From positions 6,262,001-6,326,000 of the forward strand of contig OX327702.1 of NCBI GenBank assembly GCA_946807835.1: a DNA stretch of 64,000 bases. The letters are read 5' to 3'. The translations under genes and the position numbers were made by a program. This document shows, piece by piece, positions 59,889-64,000 of this stretch (position 1 is the stretch's first letter; the number at the start of each line of letters is the position of its first letter). The DNA comes from Ailanthus altissimus. Taxonomy: Eukaryota > Streptophyta > Magnoliopsida > Sapindales > Simaroubaceae. The notes under the pieces are model-generated. The model was not told where the DNA came from. It worked only from the letters and a program-made list of their open reading frames with translations, and ran no database searches.

Positions 59889-60675
59889 AGAATAGTCTGA
59901 GCTTTCTAAAAAGATCTTTTATCATTCCTAGCACACTTAGTACTTGAGTGATCTTGTGAGTATACCCTAGTGTACTTAGTAAAAAGTACCTACCAAGCTC
60001 TTCTTTTTTATCTTATATTTACATATTTGATGTTTGAATAATTCTAAAGGATTACAAGAGTATATATAGTATATACAAAGGCTTAAGAAACCTAAAACCT
60101 ATATAGAATAAGAGTCATGGAGTCCAAATTCTACTTAAGAAGTCAATTTGAACAAAAAATAGACTTTCTTAAACTAGCAACGCTGGGGCATTAATGTGAC
60201 TATTTTAATATCGGGGTGTTTCTCAATGAATGCTAGGGCATTGAAGCGATTTTAACTTATTGCCGCGATGTTCTCAAGTTAGCATTACAGAGTTAGAGCT
60301 TTTGTTTGTGGCCACACCTATAGCTTATCTCTTTATGTTTTCACACCTCTCATTTCTTCTATCTCTCTATTTTACTCTTTCCTCATACGACCTTTGTGTA
60401 CTAGACTTTTTATTGACTCTTTACTTGGTATCCATCTTACTTTATGCCCATATATGATTATTGAATTACTAATTCCAAATAAACTCCTCTTTGATTCAAA
60501 ATCTCTCTACAATTTTATCTGGGATCATCATCCCTCAACCAATGCTCTGTAGCATTGTATCTAGTTAAGTTTTAGATTTAACTAAGGCTTGTGACTATGG
60601 TTTCCAAAGATTTTGAATGCTTCTTATCTAAGGTAGCTCTTATATTATGACCTCCCATGTCTCTTAGACACTATG
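59889..60675. repeat. LTR-like family R, copy 2, right part
   Basis: Continuation of 54,985-55,156. It includes the GC-rich words GCAACGCTGGGGCATTAATG and CTAGGGCATTGAAGCG (60,178-60,250) and the GATTCAAAATCTC block (60,494), in the same order as at 20,330-21,230. It is followed directly by Copia LTR copy f. The 65-codon frame at 60,260 is a by-product of T-rich DNA. Confidence 0.65.
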
Positions 60676-61618
60676 TGTTAGGGTTGTGCCTATGTAGCAT
60701 CTCAGTTTTGTATAAATATTTGATATCTATATAGTGTATATTTTGTTATATCGATAATTACTTCTTAAGAATATGGTTTAATGCTTGTTATACTACAGGC
60801 TCTGTATTATTTGAAGAAGTTTAGATAGGGTCTAAAGGAGTTTAGACTAGTGCTAAGAATTAGTAAATATTCCAAGAGTTAGAACATTGTTTGTAATGAG
60901 ACAAAGATCTTAGAATATGCTTATAATTATATAGTTACAAGAGTTGCAATGGTATGCTAGGATGTGTCATTATGCAACCATATTCTTAAATTAATTATTC
61001 ATGATATATTTCTACTAACGCATATCTATTGGTAGATCCCATTAATTCACATAAATCAGTGTATGTCTATATCTGTAGGGTATAGTTGGCCGTTCCTAGC
61101 TAACCATGATATTAGAGATTGTATAGGCATTTGGGTATTCAGTTAAGACTGAGTATTGAACAGACTCGTGAGGACCCCAATAGATATCCTATGTTACTAT
61201 CAATGAAAGGTCCTCTCGAGTTGAGTAGTATGCGTTGTCCTCTGACCTGAGCACTATAGTGGACTTGTGAGTGATCCACTATGCTTTGGTTCCATGCATG
61301 TTAGAGACCTTTCATGGTCTGATCGCTGGGTGTCACTGCGTATGGTTTGATGCTCATGAAGTCCAGTGTGTACAAATATGGGATCTATCAGCTCTCATAG
61401 GGAGTGATATATCCAGATGCTCCAACTTAGTATCTTAAGAAAGTCTAATGACTATAAGTAGTGAACTCGGGAAAAGAGTTTTACATAGGGTTAAACAATA
61501 TAAGCAATATGGCAAAGAGTTTGCTTATATTGTTCAGTGAGATACCATTCTAGAAATAGGTTTATGGATGAGCATATGAGGATTTGACTATATTGATCTA
61601 TGTCCCTGTACATCTAAG

Positions 61619-61651
<33 letters not shown>

Positions 61652-61979
61652 ATGGAATGACTATACATATGCGTTGTATAAACTTATGGAATAGTTTCAT
61701 TTGACGAATAAGTCATGGACCTAGAGAGTTCCGCGATATGGAGTGTACATATTGTGTATTGGGGTAGAGTGCTAGATTAAATTGTTTAATTCAGTAAAAT
61801 CCAATACTACCACATGAATGCGTGCATTTTTGTATTTAAGTGTTAAATATAATAATTAGTCAATTATTATTATTCACTAATTATATAATGACACATGACG
61901 CATTGTGGACCATTAGTTGAGTTTACTAAAGTGTGGCATTTGGTGGGACCTGTTAAGGGGTATGCTTCATAACTATTTA
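60676..61979 (+). repeat. Copia LTR, copy f, interrupted at its 3' part
   Basis: It starts TGTTAGGGTTGTGCC and carries the conserved core (CATGTTAGAGACCTTTCATGG at about 61,297, then TATGGTTTGATGCTCATGAAG). It proceeds to CACATGACGCATTGTGGACC and ATAACTATTTAT, where a third LTR begins. The rest of f is absent from the window. Confidence 0.8.
61619..61647. repeat. (AT)n microsatellite in Copia LTR copy f
   Basis: About 14 AT units where the other LTR copies have only GATATAAGTGAT-type sequence. Confidence 0.95.
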
Positions 61980-64000
61980 TGTAATACCGAATCCCTATTA
62001 GTAGTATTGGTGCCTTGATTTCGATATAGAGCAATAAAGACACCGTAGGGTTACTCGATTAGAAATATTTTTTTTATGGTGTGCATAAGAGATATTAGAC
62101 CTAATTTGATAATTTCACACTCGATCATAGCGTTAGACGACCCTAGAATATTTTTGAAAATTTTCTCTATTGGCTTGGATAAGTAAATTTTAATTTACTA
62201 CATAAATTTCCATTTAAGGTTATGTATGGAACAAGCCTTTGTTGAGAAACATAATCTATAGATTAGAGAATGGACCAATTAGAAGCAATTTCATGGATTG
62301 CCAAGTTAGAAATTCTAGTTAGTTCTTTGGATTATTCTAACTAGATAGTTACAAAGGAACCAATTATATACTTAGTTTTCAACTAATGGAAAATTATTAA
62401 TTTAGAGTAAGTTGAGGGGCAAAATGGTCAATTGATGGATGACTATATATATGGTAGAAGTGTGTAGAAATTTCAAGTGATCAAAAAGCAAACACTTGGA
62501 GCAAAAAGAGATCAAATTCGAGTTAGAAGAGTGGTGTTGCTACAATGACCTTTCAAAATTTTTTTCCATGATTTTTCATGCTTAATCAAGCCAAAATAGG
62601 TTACATATCAATTCCTAAGCTCAATTGAAACCTCCATTAGTGGAAATTCAAGAAAAATAAAGATAAAAAAAGCATTGTTTTGTGAGATTTATAAGTGAAC
62701 TTTTAAGATTGCTTCAATTAATGTTTTTGTGTGTATTCTTGGTTTAAATTGAGTTGAATTCTAGTGTGGAGCTTGTAGGAGTCATCAATTTGAAGAAATT
62801 GGCAAGGTAAGAATTAGGGTTTTGGGTGATTTGAATGTAGAGACTTCAATTGGTTATAATCGAAAAGTAGTATGCATCCAGGCTTTGTATGTTGATTAGG
62901 GCATTTAGCAGTTAAATGAGATTCTAGCTTTTGATTTCATTCTATATGTCATTTTTGGCGCGTAGGTGAAGAAAATCGAGAGCAATAACGAGAGTAGAAA
63001 TTCGGAGCGAAATTAAGCCCGGAGCAGTTGTGAGTGAAAATCTGCCAGTTCTTTTATCTTTCGTTTATTATGTTTTCGCATAATGAAAATTTATGTTTTA
63101 TAAGCTTTCAATGTATAAACATGATTTATGATCTTGATATATATCCATAGATATGCTTTTACATGTTTTTTTTAAGAAACAGTTTTAAAAGTACTGCATC
63201 TGTTTTAAAGGCCATTGGTACCCTTAGATTATAGTGGTGGTGATTGTATTAGACTCGATCGGTATATCCCGTGTACATGGGCAGGTTATGGGAGGTGTGT
63301 CACTAACTCTGAGAAGTCGGGATGTCAAGTCATGTGAGTCACTTTATGTGTATAGGGTTTTATCTCGCTATATATATGCGATGTAGGATTCTGCTGTATA
63401 GCCAGTGAGATGTCTTGAGATGTCACTGTGGGTGCTGCTAGTTGAGGTGCCTCGTGACCTATTCATGTGTGCGGTGCTAGTTGAGTCGCTGCATGAGTAT
63501 ATAACTTTAGGGTTACCATTGGTACAGTTTAGAAAGAAAATGGCCGAGCAAGGACTCTACTAGTTTTCGATCTACCGATAGCATTTATGCATTTATGTGC
63601 ACATAGTAGTTATTGTGTTATATAGATTTGATATTTTTTTTCCAAAGATGTAGATAAAATCCCTCTATAAGATTTCATCAGCATATGATGTTAAAAATCG
63701 TTTTACAGCTTTACATCAGTTTTAGAGGCATAATTTATACATGTAGTTAGAATTCACTATCTATGTATAATGTTATTTTATTTGAAATCTTAATTGCACT
63801 CACTGAGCTCCTTTAGCTCACTCGTTTTGTGTTTTTCTAAACCCCCTTCCCAAGTGCAGGTCTCGGTACGCAAGCTGCTAATTCTCCTATTACTGAGTAG
63901 TGGGCCAAAATCTAAATATTATTTTTGTATATGTAAATGTGCTAAATAGCACCCTTTGTTTTATGCATCATAGTTGTAGGTATGTATATTCGTATGTATA
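61980..64000 (+). mobile_element. Long LTR of a third family (probably Gypsy), running off the right edge
   Basis: It begins TGTAATACCGAATCCC at 61,980, splitting Copia LTR f. TGTAATACC starts are common in plant Gypsy LTRs. Downstream are LTR-like features: a short duplicated phrase GTGCTAGTTGAGNNGC (63,431-63,495), CACTGAGCTCCTTTAGCTCACTC (about 63,800), and a CCTTCCCAAGTGCAGGT segment (63,845) like those that precede LTR 3' ends. No gag or pol is seen by 64,000. At over 2 kb, it is either a 5' LTR or a solo LTR. Confidence 0.65.

Noticed and set aside
1..64000. CRISPR arrays, bacterial operons, riboswitches
   Set aside because: No regularly spaced short repeats or bacterial gene organisation; the repeats present are transposon-derived, and introns and tRNA form are those of a plant nucleus.

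Overview
The window looks like AT-rich nuclear DNA from a flowering plant, most likely a eudicot; I cannot name the species. The evidence is a spliced PRA1-family gene with seven exons and GT-AG introns, a nuclear tRNA-Val(CAC), a plastid-derived trnS-UGA insertion, and a dense layer of plant transposable elements (hAT, Copia, Athila-like Gypsy, SINEs, long LTRs), almost all carrying stop codons. Only three or four loci look like living host genes.

Layout. 1-1518 is the end of a long LTR, followed by AT-rich DNA with no gene. 4541-4614 is tRNA-Val(CAC). 4938-7787 is a complete 209-residue PRA1 gene, the best-supported gene here. About 10.0-11.3 kb holds a short tRNA-derived SINE with a 14-bp target duplication and a possible small Cys/Gly-rich membrane-protein gene. 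12,988-20,160 is copy A of a direct segmental duplication of about 7 kb built around a decayed hAT transposon with an exact 8-bp target duplication. 21.5-27.7 kb is a broken gene of the plant 'putative gypsy type transposon' type, split by an LTR-type fragment and a second decayed hAT. 28.3-33.0 kb is an antisense Athila-like Gypsy remnant that itself contains a plastid DNA insertion. 33.0-43.5 kb holds long Copia LTRs and a decayed Copia element with a nested SINE and an internal 920-bp tandem duplication. 43,565-50,410 is copy B of the segmental duplication. 51,095-51,337 is an intact small Cys/Gly-rich ORF with an N-terminal MGCFC. 54.2-64.0 kb is a nest of solo and truncated LTRs inserted into each other.

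How the parts relate. No operon or multi-gene system is visible. The history can be read by nesting. A hAT element inserted, then the locus was duplicated about 30.6 kb away, and each copy decayed separately: copy A duplicated its BED zinc finger, while copy B duplicated its dimerisation region and lost its 3' end. One Copia LTR family occurs at least six times between 33 and 62 kb, in both orientations. I found no convincing undescribed biological system. The most informative signals are the datable duplication and nesting events, the exact TSD-bounded elements, and two unassigned Cys/Gly-rich small ORFs.
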